DNA of 64,000 bases from Trichomonas vaginalis G3 (GCF_026262505.1 NC_067206.1:35603896-35667895), one strand, 5' to 3'. Numbered from the stretch's first letter, positions 1 to 9,113 are shown. Numbers and translations are program-made. The notes: generated by a model not told the origin, from the sequence alone.

Positions 1-838
1 ATAGTAGTTTTATCTTCTGCTTGCAGTGTGTACATTTTGCCATGTTTGCCTAAAACTTCATAATATTCTCTTGTATACTTTCTTCTATTTTTACGAACAC
101 GAATGTGAGTACCTGTCGGTTCCCATTGTTGTCATAGTCAATAGTATTTTCATATGGGTCGCGTTTAGGTATTTCTATTTTTACTTTGTCACCTTTCTTA
201 AGTTTGAAGCCCGGCATTCTTTCTTGTTTGTCTCTTTTGACTAAATTATTAAATATATAGTCTTTCTCTAAGTCAGGGTTGTTTTTCATTTCTTCGGGGG
301 AGTGGTTTCCCAAACCTTTTTTTTACGGCTATTGTAAATATTTAAAACTTGTTCATCTTTGCCATGGAGAAGTGTCTATACTTTGTCGTCATATGACATT
401 CAATTTGCTTCACCACCTTGTGGTTGGTTTAAGTCTCTTAACATTTTTATACAACCGTCAATGACACCAAGAGCAGAATGGTTTTGGTCGACAATGAAAT
501 ATTGGTTTACATTTTTTGAACGCAGATAGTTTTTACATCATCTGATTTGAAAGAACTTTCACAGTCAGATGTCAGTTTTGTTGGATGGTATTTGTCAACG
601 AATATTGTCAAAGCAGTTTTCACATCTAAATATTTTTGGACCATAATGGTATGGCTTCACAGTATCTTGTGTTTTGACCAACAAATATTAGCCAGTATGG
701 TGGTCCATCTTCTCTATACCTCGGAATGTTTTCCAAGATATCCATAAACCAAGCATTTGGTGTTGAACTAAAGATTTTTACCATGAGTGCTTTCTTTGTT
801 GCCTTAGAAACATAGGGGTCCTTGTTTGGATTCGTCAT
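1..838 (-). pseudogene. Maverick integrase remnant (runs off the left edge)
   Basis: Retroviral-type (rve) integrase of the Maverick, which would insert the element into host DNA. The N-terminal side carries a core-like stretch (YWLIFVGQNTRYCEAIPL), and the opposite end has a small basic beta-barrel-like stretch (FKLKKGDKVKIEIPK), typical of the C-terminal DNA-binding domain of this family. The gene is transcribed outward from a 17-bp gap shared with the next gene. It is broken (about three breaks) and continues beyond position 1. Family assignment rests on these remnants plus its terminal position in the element. Confidence 0.75.
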
Positions 839-855
839 TTTTTAACCCATAAGAA

Positions 856-1257
856 ATGGGTTTATTTGGCGCATTAGCTGGAGTTGCATCCAGATTTTTA
901 CCCGCAGTGGGAACAATAGCTAGAGGTGCATTTGGAATTGGAAGGAAGATTTTGAGTACATTAGGTATACTGAAAGAGAAAGCACAACCTATTATACAAA
1001 CTGTACAGAAAGGTTGGGATGTAGCACGAGATGCAACAAATCTTATTCCAAATCCTGAAACAAGAGGAAAAGTTCAAGGATGGATGGACAATGTAGGAAG
1101 ACAAGCAGGAAACTATTATAACAAAGCAAATGACTACTATAACCAAGCAGGACACTATATGGACCAAGGTGAAAGATTCTTTAACAGAGGATATAACCAT
1201 GCACAACAATGGGTAAACAATAACCAACCTCAACCGCCTCAAACGTGGGGAATGTAA
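856..1257 (+). CDS. Small Gly/Ala-rich Maverick protein, possible minor virion protein
   Basis: 133 aa, looks whole. The N-terminus (residues 1-50) is Gly/Ala-rich and amphipathic (FGALAGVASRFLPAVG), followed by a helix rich in Asn, Tyr and Gln (NYYNKANDYYNQAGHYMDQ) and a Pro/Gln tail. Amphipathic N-termini of this sort occur in membrane-active minor capsid proteins such as adenovirus pVI, but I see no motif that proves homology. Its leader (TTTTTAACCCATAAGAAATG) is nearly the same as that of the major capsid gene, which supports a structural role. It is divergent with the integrase, 17 bp away. Confidence 0.6.
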   Translation: MGLFGALAGVASRFLPAVGTIARGAFGIGRKILSTLGILKEKAQPIIQTVQKGWDVARDATNLIPNPETRGKVQGWMDNVGRQAGNYYNKANDYYNQAGHYMDQGERFFNRGYNHAQQWVNNNQPQPPQTWGM

Positions 1258-1276
1258 AGTTTTTTACTGAGATGAA

Positions 1277-1441
1277 ATGAACAATACAGCATTGAGACAA
1301 ATGGGTTCAAGATGGATTTGTCGACTTCCAGCAGTTACACAACGTGTTTGTCAATTCTTCCTATACCTCAGGAAGTTTTTAGACCGACTTAAAAACCTAA
1401 ACAACCAGTTGAAAACAAACCAAACTAAATTTTTTTACTGA
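1277..1441 (+). CDS. Tiny basic Maverick ORF (54 aa)
   Basis: A 54-codon ORF too short for most gene finders. It is basic with an LRKFLDRLKNLNNQLK amphipathic stretch. Support comes from its leader, which is repeated almost exactly before the next small ORF: TTTTTTACTGAGATGAAATG, in which a minimal ATG-AAA-TGA overlaps the real start. No family is recognised. Confidence 0.45.
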   Translation: MNNTALRQMGSRWICRLPAVTQRVCQFFLYLRKFLDRLKNLNNQLKTNQTKFFY

Positions 1442-1447
1442 GATGAA

Positions 1448-1624
1448 ATGACCGAAGAAGTTGAAACGGTAGATTTGACACCACAAACAAAAAGTTCAGA
1501 ACCATTGTCAAAACCTGTCAAAGAACTTACAGATGAAGAGAAAAATTCAATAATAGAAAGTGCCAGGTCTGGAAATACAAACCCTAACTATAAAGTCACT
1601 TTTCATAGAAATGGAACGGCTTAG
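1448..1624 (+). CDS. Small acidic Maverick ORF (58 aa)
   Basis: A 58-codon ORF, acidic at the N-terminus (MTEEVETVDL) and charged throughout. The start is chosen because it sits directly after the second copy of the TTTTTTACTGAG leader, at the same spacing as in the preceding ORF. No recognised domain. It may be a small structural or accessory product of the element; function unknown. Confidence 0.45.
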   Translation: MTEEVETVDLTPQTKSSEPLSKPVKELTDEEKNSIIESARSGNTNPNYKVTFHRNGTA

Positions 1625-1691
1625 TATCTCAAAAAGAAACAGACTCTCACAAATAAAATATTGAAGTCTGAAGGAGCTTTCGAGACAACAG

Positions 1692-2066
1692 ATGGAAAAG
1701 TTTACTTCACTGACCAAGTTCATTATAGAACATCTCATTGACTTAGAGTCGAAATATTCTAAACTTTACAACAAACACAAAAAGTTGAAAGGAAAACAAA
1801 AACAAATGGCATATGATATTTATGAAGATGTTGACGACACAACTGTTCCTGCAGGTGAAGTAAAGTCAGAGGAACCGAAAAGTGACGAAAAACCGATAGA
1901 AGAAGAGAAACCAAAAACTGAAGATAAACCAAAAACTGAAGATAAACCAAAAACTGAAGATAAACCAAAACCAAAGTTTAGTTTCCAAACTAAACCAAGT
2001 CAACCTTCATTAGCTGGTATGGGTTGGCGTCAAAGACTTATGGCAGCAGGCGGTTATGTTAAGTAA
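1692..2066 (+). CDS. Lys/Glu-rich repeat protein of the Maverick
   Basis: 124 aa. A short N-terminal helix (IDLESKYSKLYNKHKKLKGKQKQ) is followed by an acidic linker and three to four tandem KTEDKP units encoded by an 18-bp DNA repeat at about 1910-1970. The C-terminus (SLAGMGWRQRLMAAGGYVK) is better structured. Low-complexity linkers of this kind are common in virion-associated proteins, but no family is recognised. It lies just upstream of the polymerase gene, same strand, 33 bp apart. Confidence 0.5.
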   Translation: MEKFTSLTKFIIEHLIDLESKYSKLYNKHKKLKGKQKQMAYDIYEDVDDTTVPAGEVKSEEPKSDEKPIEEEKPKTEDKPKTEDKPKTEDKPKPKFSFQTKPSQPSLAGMGWRQRLMAAGGYVK

Positions 2067-2099
2067 AGAAAAAAAAACATTTTTTTTATTTTTATAAAA

Positions 2100-4249
2100 A
2101 TGCCCCCATATAGAATGGATAGAAAATCTGCTAGAATAAAAGCAGAGTTGCAAAGATATGGTTGGAGAGTTTCGAAGAATTTTAAATATAGGAAGGGAAG
2201 ACCCATAAAAGTCTATGACAAACTGGCTGGTCTTCGCTACGAAATGGATTTGGAAACAGCACGTGCAAATTATCCAAACAGACTAGAGAGGTTAGAAGAA
2301 GAACGTCTTATGAACATGCCTTTCGATGTTAGTGAACCTCAAGTTGAAGGACACGACGGCTTTGCCAGATTCTACTGGAAACATGACGAACAATTGCATC
2401 CTTTGAGAAGGAAAAAGGAAAAGGTGAAGACACATGCTCCCATGGAAAGAACAAGATATGCATATGAAAAGTATCGTGAAGTTAGAAGTCAAATTACATC
2501 TGGTCGAACCTTTACAGTAAACCTTGACGAAGGAAAGAACAAAGAAGGCTTCATGGGAGTACTTGCTGCCATACAAGACGGAAATAAGAAAGGACACAAT
2601 CTCAGATTGACCATAACGGATTTGGATGGTCACATTTACTATGCAAATGGCAATGAACAAACAGCTGCAAAACTTCTTGACGCTTTCAAGACTACAAAGA
2701 GAGAACAAATGGTTGACTCCGACTCAGACATTTTGAATGCAATTGAAGGAATTGCAAGTGTCAAGTTCGAATGGTACCAACCTAACCCTCAAGCAGTCAG
2801 ACAACATGCTGGATACTTTCCGTTCATAAATAAGTCTGACATTGACTTGACAAGGTATGGAATTTACAATTCAATTGAAACAATTGTCAATGAACCTTGC
2901 ATTCTTACATGTCTCAGGAACTCTGGTCTTGTTACAGATGAGAAGATGAAGTATCTTGAGTCATGTGTGAAGACAAGGTACATTCTCAGAGGTCAATTGG
3001 CAAAAATTGCACCGTTGGCAAATGTCAATATCCGAGTCAACATACTACAGCTAAAGGTTCTTCACATGACGACTATGTTGTTGAGTTCAATTACCATGGT
3101 TGAAGATTGCAATTGTCCACAACCACTTCATGTTGAACGAAAGTCTTACAAACCCATTGTTCGGAAAAGGCAAGTGCAACATTGTCAGAGCTGTAAACAT
3201 TCTTTTCGAGAAAGGTTTGTTGGAACCAATTCCAGATGACAAGCTGACAGAAACTTTTGTACCAAAAGACGAAACAAACTTTTCATTGTTAGCAAGACCA
3301 AAAGTTGTTCCAGACAAAGTTCTAGTACAAAAGAAGTACACAATTCCAAAAGGAGTTGGATTGTTCGGATACCAACCTGAACCAGAAGAACTTCCAATGA
3401 GGTTGCAAGAACTTCAAGATGCTATAAACAAACTTCCATTGAGACATCCAATTGACGTCAAATTGTATTGGAGAGCATCTGAGTTAGGTCAGAAGGTTTT
3501 ATATGAAACAGGTTGCTTCGACGATGTTTATGAGATAAAGGAGAAGTTTCTCAGAAGATAAGAGACTCACTTGAATTTCCACAAACTGGACCAATTGGTT
3601 GCGACAAGTTCGACTCAAACGAAAAGATATACTATGTCGACCTTAACGCTGCATACATGAGGTTTGTCCAATATATTCCGACTGGAATTCCAAACGAAGA
3701 TGGTGAGTTCCCGGGAAGGAACTATACAGTTGGAAAAGTCATACAACAACTGTATGATATTAGGAAAGCTTCAAACCCCAAACTTGCAATGACACTCAAA
3801 TTGCTTATGAATTCGACATGGGGATATTCCATTAAGAAACCTCAAGAGATGAAGAGTAAACATTATGAGAAGGTCGACAACTTTGTTGAAAGGTTTTCTC
3901 CTTTTGTTTTGAAGTACGAATTCACTCAAGGTCAAAGTGGCTTAGTAACCACATTAAAACCTATTGTCGAACATTGGTCTTACCCTCAGTTCGCAAAGGC
4001 AGTCCTTGACAACTACAACAAAAATTCTTCTCCGAAGTCAAATCCAAAGTGAAGGTTTACTATGAGAACATTGACGCACTCATGACGAACGAAGAAGGAT
4101 ACAACAAACTCATTGAAATGGGAATGGTCGGTGAAAAGATGGGTCAATTCAAATTGGACAAAATTTTCACCGAAGTTCATGTCCTCTCCAAGCGTAAGTA
4201 CTGGGGCATACTTGAAGACGGCACAAAAATAAAACATTGCATGAAATAA
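2100..4249 (+). pseudogene. Maverick protein-primed DNA polymerase B, broken
   Basis: Family B DNA polymerase that would replicate the element from protein-capped ends. Visible motifs: a motif-A-like YYVDLNAAYM near 3640, a motif-B-like LLMNSTWGY near 3810 (the Kx3NSxYG signature) and a motif-C-like YYENIDALM near 4060. A long N-terminal region precedes them. The gene is broken (about three or four breaks). Its leader, TTATTTTTATAAAAATG, is shared with the SF3 helicase gene on the other strand at 12194, suggesting that replication genes share one promoter type. The 3' end meets a convergent gene through the palindrome ATAAAAATTTTTAT. Confidence 0.88.
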
Positions 4250-4515
4250 AAATTTTTATTCGAATTTGAATTAAAATGTGGGAATTCTTGGAACGGGAAA
4301 GGCTTATTTACTTGAGGAACAGGTAAAGGTGGTGGAGGTGGAGGTGGTGGCAACCAGTCCATTTTATATTCCTTCCTAGCTAATTTCCGTTTAATTTCAT
4401 GGTCGCCCTCGGAGTCTTTGAATCGGACAGGTCGAGTTACACCATTCTTGGTCTCAAACTCATATATAACCTGTTTGTCTGTATTTTCGTCGACTATGGC
4501 ACGAGACACAAACAT
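4177..4515 (-). CDS. Polyproline-containing Maverick ORF
   Basis: About 112 aa from the ATG at 4515. It has a charged N-terminal half followed by an eight-proline run and a Pro/Phe/Asn-rich tail. Its 3' end overlaps the polymerase 3' end on the other strand, so the true C-terminus may be shorter. The ATG faces a divergent partner at 4546 across 30 bp that contain AAAAAGTGTCATTT. No family is recognised. Confidence 0.4.
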   Translation of the reverse strand: MFVSRAIVDENTDKQVIYEFETKNGVTRPVRFKDSEGDHEIKRKLARKEYKMDWLPPPPPPPPLPVPQVNKPFPFQEFPHFNSNSNKNFYFMQCFIFVPSSSMPQYLRLERT

Positions 4516-4545
4516 TGACCAAACGGACAAAAAGTGTCATTTCGG

Positions 4546-4809
4546 ATGGTCAAGCAGCCAATCGCATTCGAGCACTTCGAAGAAGCCTTACGTTCCAAGG
4601 GAGAGGGTGTCTGGTGCAAGGCAGAGGTCATGAAACTCTACGAGCAGTACATCCTCAATGCCTGGGAGGACAAATCGTCCTTGGATTGGCAATTCTACCA
4701 ACTCCTCTGGGACGACCTCCTACGCAACTGGGATAACGAAAGAGCCCAATTCAAAGGTCGGGAACTAATTTTGCAAATTACCCTTAATTTAACATACTTA
4801 TCCAAATAA
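4546..4809 (+). CDS. Small Trp-rich Maverick cargo ORF
   Basis: 87 aa from the ATG at 4546, just after AAAAAGTGTCATTTCGG, a leader that recurs before other genes of this block. The protein is helical and Trp-rich (GVWCKAEVMKLYEQYILNAWEDKSS is the central part, given only in outline). Base composition is visibly richer in G+C than the flanking Maverick genes. No family is recognised. Confidence 0.45.
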   Translation: MVKQPIAFEHFEEALRSKGEGVWCKAEVMKLYEQYILNAWEDKSSLDWQFYQLLWDDLLRNWDNERAQFKGRELILQITLNLTYLSK

Positions 4810-4836
4810 ACACCTAAATTTACTTGGGGTTTCCCC

Positions 4837-5568
4837 CTAAAATAAAATTTTTTTACTCTTAGAACCACTCGAGGTTCTCCTTACGGTTGTTGAGCTTGTC
4901 ACCGTCAATGTGTCTGACCCTCGTCTTCTTGTATGGATTTGGAACCCATTGCATACCGACAAGCCTTCCATGGAAATTGAACCGTAATTCCGAAGGTTAA
5001 GGTTCAAGTGTCCCAAGTTGTTGAGGACTGGGGTAAGAACCTTGCCTGTCTCCTTGTTCCGGATTTGGTATGGGTAGGGTTGGGAAATTTCGTAAGCGTC
5101 ATCGGCAACAAGGGTTGCCCAAACTTCCTCTTCTTCGTGTTTCTCTTCTTCATCTTCTTCCTCTTCTTCTTCGTGTTTCTTTTCTTCCTCTTCTTCCTCG
5201 ACAATTCCTTCTTCAATTTGGTACTCACGAAGTACGGTGTTGCATGTTCTGTCCTTTCCGAGTACCTTCCAGATGGCGTCTATCTCTTCGAAGAAACGGT
5301 AGATGAGTCGGGCAAGGTTTTGGTTCTCTATGTTGTATTGGCGCAAGGTTTCCGCGAAATCGTTCAGGACTTTCTTATTGGAAGCTTGGTTCGTGAGGAC
5401 TTCGACTTTGAGATTGGTTATCTCTTCCATAAGACTACTTTGGAAAGTCTTAATGGTGTTTGACAGATGAGCGTTCAATTGGACAATTTGAAGTTGAACT
5501 GGGCGCTTGTCTGGCAACCTTGAAAGGACATCTGCCATTGAGTTTGGCTTCGGTGCTTGTTCGGACAT
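4837..5568 (-). pseudogene. Coiled-coil/acidic protein with an HNH-motif remnant, probably broken
   Basis: About 243 aa. Residues 1-110 are helical with heptad-like spacing. An acidic run of Glu/Lys blocks (about 120-150) follows, then a short globular part. At about 4855-4915 on this strand an HNH-type motif remnant (HIDGDKLNNRKENL) can be read, as in HNH nucleases of mobile DNA. Treated as a fossil with about one break. The leader is TTCATTTTTTCG directly before the ATG, shared with the gene at 6185. Part of the less AT-rich block at 4.5-8.1 kb. Confidence 0.5.
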
Positions 5569-5600
5569 CGAAAAAATGAAGTGGTTTGAGAATGACGGTT

Positions 5601-5900
5601 TTACTTCAAAAAGCTTGTTATGACAGTTATGTCATACAACAAGTTTAATAATATCTTGTTCTTCTTCTGAACGTTTGTTGTCTCTTCCGATAAAGTTTCG
5701 AACATGAGAACCAAAAAACGTTTTTTGAGATTGCGGAAGAGTTCAGGCAAACGTTCATATTCCGGATATGTTGGGAGCAGTTCGAAACATCTGAGCTGAC
5801 TTTCGGACAAAATTGGGACAATGTCAACAAATTCATCTTTGGTCGGACTGCTTGAAGGTAAGTCCCTTACATGTAAGTAGCTCTGGTAAAGTCTTCTCAT
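5601..5900 (-). CDS. Small Maverick-block ORF, unknown
   Basis: 99 aa from an ATG at 5900; helical, Leu-rich (LPELFRNLKKRFLVLMFETL). No recognised family. It sits 32 bp downstream of the start side of the acidic coiled-coil gene on the same strand, in a row of short minus-strand genes. It may itself be a remnant of a longer gene. Confidence 0.35.
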   Translation of the reverse strand: MRRLYQSYLHVRDLPSSSPTKDEFVDIVPILSESQLRCFELLPTYPEYERLPELFRNLKKRFLVLMFETLSEETTNVQKKNKILLNLLYDITVITSFLK

Positions 5901-5929
5901 TTTCTGCTAACTTTTGGAGTATAGCTTCG

Positions 5930-6185
5930 TAGTTTAGAAGTTTTAATTTTAATTGTCTTATTCCACTCTTGACATCTAAAGGTAACTATCCATGAGGTCA
6001 AGAGTAAGCTTTGTGTAGCTTCTTTAAGTGGAGCTATCTGTTCCTTGACTTCTGCAATTTTGGTTGCAATGTGATTTGAGCTCCTTCAAGTTCGCCGTCT
6101 ATGTCGTTCTCACGTCTTCAACGATGGCTTGAAACTCTTCATCGGTCCATTGAGATTGGTGTGGGACGAATTTAACTTGCTTCAT
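5930..6185 (-). pseudogene. Remnant of a short ORF in the Maverick block
   Basis: A plausible start (MKQVKFVPHQSQWTDEEFQA) lies at 6185 after the leader TCATTTTTTGA, matching the leader of the 5568 gene. The rest has decayed (about one or two breaks). No family recognised. Confidence 0.35.
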
Positions 6186-6228
6186 TCAAAAAATGAAAAA
6201 AGAATGTTTTTACTCTAAACGTTAAGGT

Positions 6229-6594
6229 TTACTGAACTGGTTGGATGTCGCCTTCACAGGTTATGTAGAACGGCTGACCCGAGAAGTGAAGGAGACCCTT
6301 GAGAATTTGGCTCATTCTTGGGAAAGGGTTCTCTCTGTTTGGAAGTAGTATCCAAGGACGCTTTGCAAAGAACTTGAGAAGAGCTTCTTTCTTTGCTTGC
6401 TTTATGTCGTCGTAGGCTGTCCCGTCTGGTATTTGAATTGGAATTCCAGTCGAAGTCTCGAGATTCAAGGCAGCCCTTCCCGTTATCCAACCATTAACAA
6501 GCTTGCCTTTTACATTCTGCCTGAGGAAGTCTTTAACAAGCTCGTTAATTTCAATTAGGTAAATTGCCTCGTCGGTAGGTTCGACCTCGACCAT
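6229..6594 (-). CDS. Unknown 121-aa protein of the Maverick block
   Basis: 121 aa, apparently whole. It has an acidic N-terminus (MVEVEPTDEAIYLIEINELV) and a mixed alpha/beta core with KRPWILLPNRENPFPRM. No family is recognised. Its ATG lies directly against the 21-bp repeat array, which separates it from the divergent gene at 6994; the array may therefore act as, or disrupt, the shared promoter region. Confidence 0.5.
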   Translation of the reverse strand: MVEVEPTDEAIYLIEINELVKDFLRQNVKGKLVNGWITGRAALNLETSTGIPIQIPDGTAYDDIKQAKKEALLKFFAKRPWILLPNRENPFPRMSQILKGLLHFSGQPFYITCEGDIQPVQ

Positions 6595-6950
6595 TGCTAC
6601 TGTCAGAAAAAGTACTGCTACTGTCAGAAAAAGTACTGCTACTGTCAGTAAAAGTACTGCTACTGTCAGTAAAAGTACTGCTACTGTCAGTAAAAGTACT
6701 GCTACTGTCAGTAAAAAGGAAAATTTGAGAGGGTTTTCGACGATAAAGTACTGCTACTGTCAGTAAAAGTACTGCTACTGTCAGTAAAAGTACTGCTACT
6801 GTCAGAAAAAGTACTGCTACTGTCAGTAAAAGTACTGCTACTGTCAGAAAAAGTACTGCTACTGTCAGTAAAAGTACTGCTACTGTCAGAAAAAGTACTG
6901 CTACTGTCAGTAAAAGTACTGCTACTGTCAGTAGCAGTACTGCTAGTAGC
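6595..6950. repeat. 21-bp tandem repeat array between divergent genes
   Basis: About 15 copies of a 21-bp unit, GCTACTGTCAGTAAAAGTAC plus T, with a T/A variant (CAGTAAAAG versus CAGAAAAAG). The array is split in two blocks by about 33 bp of unrelated sequence at 6715-6747. Each unit contains AGTACTGCTACT, which overlaps the palindrome AGTACT. The variants alternate in part of the second block, which suggests that pairs of units were duplicated together. On the minus strand it reads as Ser/Thr/Asp heptapeptides, but there is no independent sign that it is coding. Confidence 0.9.
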
Positions 6951-6993
6951 AGAGATTTTTATCGTTGTGGTCCGACGGTTAAGCCACAAACGA

Positions 6994-7542
6994 ATGTCCG
7001 ACGTCCCACCAACCGAGTCCATTCCCAAACCAGAGGAACCTAAAGAACCACAACAGTCTCCTCAGCAACCTCAGTTCCAGCAAGTCGTCCACCAAATTAC
7101 TACCAATTTCCACTCAAGGTTACTACCAATTTCCACTACAAGGCTTCCCGAACTACCCTCCTCAGCCTATGCCTTACTTCCCAACCCTTGGATGTTCCAG
7201 CAAGCTCCACCCAGCAATTCCAATCTCAATCCAAATCGAAGAGAGACCAAAGAGTTCGAAGAAGGTCTGAACCGTTTACGCAAAGATTATGCCACAGCCC
7301 CTATGGAAGATGACAGGCTTTCAGTCTCTTCCCTCAAATCGACCGATTCGACTCGTACCACAGATTCAGTCGTGACCGTGAAGACTACCTCAAGCAGTCT
7401 GAGAGACTCTTCATCCTACAATCATTTACAGTTGGAGCTCTCAAGAACATGCGCAATTACGAAGGTCAGACACCAGCTGGAGACCGCAAAACAGACGTAC
7501 TCGCAAGAGCCGTCCAGCTCGTCAAAACAAAGACTGAGATAG
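6994..7542 (+). CDS. Pro/Gln/Ser-rich protein of the Maverick block
   Basis: 182 aa from the ATG at 6994 (MSDVPPTESIPKPEEP). The N-terminal third is Pro/Gln-rich and the C-terminal half Ser/Thr-rich with a run of DS and TT pairs. Low complexity; no domain recognised. It may contain an internal repeat (TNFHS/PISTT segments near 7100-7145). The 3' part overlaps an opposing ORF, and the true C-terminus is uncertain. Confidence 0.4.
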   Translation: MSDVPPTESIPKPEEPKEPQQSPQQPQFQQVVHQITTNFHSRLLPISTTRLPELPSSAYALLPNPWMFQQAPPSNSNLNPNRRETKEFEEGLNRLRKDYATAPMEDDRLSVSSLKSTDSTRTTDSVVTVKTTSSSLRDSSSYNHLQLELSRTCAITKVRHQLETAKQTYSQEPSSSSKQRLR

Positions 7543-7599
7543 TCGACTTCATTCTTGCAGCTTGCCATACAAGTAAAAAATAAACAATTACGAGTTAAA

Positions 7600-7803
7600 C
7601 TTTTTATTCTTTCTTTTCTGAGTTGTTTAGAGCTGGTTTCTCTTGTAGGAACCTTTCGTACTCTTCCATGGTCATTGTAATTGCGAATTTTGTACGCAAT
7701 TCCAGGTTCGTTGTTTTTGAACCTGATGTATGTAACGCTTCCATCCTCCTCAGGGAAGTAAGCTGCTAATCTGACCAAGTTTTCTCGGTGACTCGGAGCT
7801 CAT
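7600..7803 (-). pseudogene. Remnant of a small Maverick-block gene
   Basis: A start at 7803 follows AAAAAGTGACATTTTT, the same leader type as the neighbouring small gene at 8041. The body reads YFPEEDGSVTYIRFKN in part, but the gene is broken (about one or two breaks). No family recognised. Confidence 0.35.
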
Positions 7804-7843
7804 AAAAATGTCACTTTTTAAATGTTAAGTTTTTAGTCTTATT

Positions 7844-8041
7844 TTACCCTTTGTTTACCCTTTGTTTGTCAAGGTAGTATTGGAGTTGCAATTTCTCCAA
7901 ATTCTCTGTGTCGGAGTTCTTAGCATTTTCCAAGGTGTACCTGGAGAACTCAAAGAAGTTGTCAAGAAGATACTGCCATGCTGCTCTTCTGAGTTCGTCG
8001 GTATTTTTGGAAGTGTTTGCACCCTTCGAGTCTTCGGACAT
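7844..8041 (-). CDS. Small helical protein of the Maverick block (65 aa)
   Basis: 65 aa from the ATG at 8041 (MSEDSKGANTSKNTDELRRA). A longer open frame exists, but this start is preferred because it lies directly behind AAAAAGTGTCATTTTTTC, the leader seen at 4530 and 7803. Helical and charged, no recognised family. The leader includes GTCATTTT/AAAAGTG elements resembling those of host genes in the window. Confidence 0.45.
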   Translation of the reverse strand: MSEDSKGANTSKNTDELRRAAWQYLLDNFFEFSRYTLENAKNSDTENLEKLQLQYYLDKQRVNKG

Positions 8042-8203
8042 GAAAAAATGACACTTTTTCATTATATAACTGTTATTTTTTGACGAAGTGAACTTTGACA
8101 CTTCGTAAAAAAAATCCCTGAAATCATATCTTTTATACAAAATAGAAAAAATAAAGTTAGTTTTATTTTTATTTATTTTTTTATTTTGTATGTAAAGACA
8201 GAT

Positions 8204-9097
8204 ATGTCAACATCAGAGAACACAACAACAGTTATAGTCCATGAAGCTATAAATAAAGAATATGAGTGGGTTCAGTTTAACAAACAACTCCGTCTCATTC
8301 GTTCGGTCAAAGACGATATGTACCAAATGCAAAGTATTTTGACAGCATGTTTTGCTCCAGATACTAAGCTTCCTAAAGACTGGTTTAGGAACCAAAGCAC
8401 ACAAGAACTTTTGAGCGAAGCACAGCGAGACATACTTTTTTCTGAAAACAGTGAAGAACAGCGAGTAGGTAAAAAAACCCAGTCGCCAAAACTCTATGAA
8501 AACAGTGAAGAACAGCGAGTAAGTAAAAAACCCCAGTCGCCAAAACTCTATGAAAATCGTGAAAAATTGCCAAACGGTTTGAGAGGATATTATGTACATA
8601 GACTTCTTGTAAATGCTGTTGCAATGTGGGCTTCGCCTCGTTATGCATGGCATGTTTACAGACTTCTTGACGAAATTCATAGACAAGAACGTGAAGAGCT
8701 AGAGAACAAGCTTGAAGCAAAAGACAAAAGCATTCAGAAAAGAATACCACGTTCGGTACCAAAAGGAAAGGAAAAGAACTATAAGTATATGATTTATACT
8801 GAAGAGATGGAAAATGAAGAAGATAAAGATATGGTTATGTTGCATTTAGTCAGAAGAAACAACAAAAGCTTTTACGACCTTGCTAAGATTTACAAATCTG
8901 ACAGAAATTGGTTCTATCGCGAAAACTTACCGATTTCAATGACCCCAAATGAAGATGTGAAACAAATAGTTCAAGATACGTTACCTCAAACACACTATGA
9001 TATGAAAGGTTGTACAATACTTACATTCAAAGAAGATTTGCCATTGTTAAAGGAAAAAATAACAGAGTATTTTGACAACTTCAAACAAGTAGAGTAA
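8204..9097 (+). CDS. KilA-N domain protein (Maverick accessory gene)
   Basis: About 297 aa from the ATG at 8204; looks whole. A KilA-N DNA-binding domain is split by an insert: KLPKDWFRNQSTQELL, then later LRGYYVHRLLVNAVAMWASP and YAWHVYRLLDEIH, matching the WF...GxYxHxxL...AxWxSPxFA pattern of poxvirus/phage KilA-N. The insert holds two near-identical 18-residue units (ENSEEQRV...QSPKLY). A coiled region and a C-terminal alpha/beta domain (YMIYTEEMENEEDKDMVMLH...) follow, similar in layout to the C-terminal domains paired with KilA-N in large DNA viruses. Known KilA-N proteins bind DNA; the role here is inferred. Convergent with the packaging ATPase. Confidence 0.85.
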   Translation: MSTSENTTTVIVHEAINKEYEWVQFNKQLRLIRSVKDDMYQMQSILTACFAPDTKLPKDWFRNQSTQELLSEAQRDILFSENSEEQRVGKKTQSPKLYENSEEQRVSKKPQSPKLYENREKLPNGLRGYYVHRLLVNAVAMWASPRYAWHVYRLLDEIHRQEREELENKLEAKDKSIQKRIPRSVPKGKEKNYKYMIYTEEMENEEDKDMVMLHLVRRNNKSFYDLAKIYKSDRNWFYRENLPISMTPNEDVKQIVQDTLPQTHYDMKGCTILTFKEDLPLLKEKITEYFDNFKQVE

Positions 9098-9113
9098 ATG
9101 AACCATTTATTTT

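Noticed and set aside
6595-6950. CRISPR-like array
   Set aside because: The units are contiguous with no spacers, and the genome is eukaryotic.
6708-7028. Minus-strand Ser/Thr heptapeptide protein over the 21-bp array
   Set aside because: It is a by-product of a repeat length divisible by three; it has no leader and covers the likely promoter region of two divergent genes.
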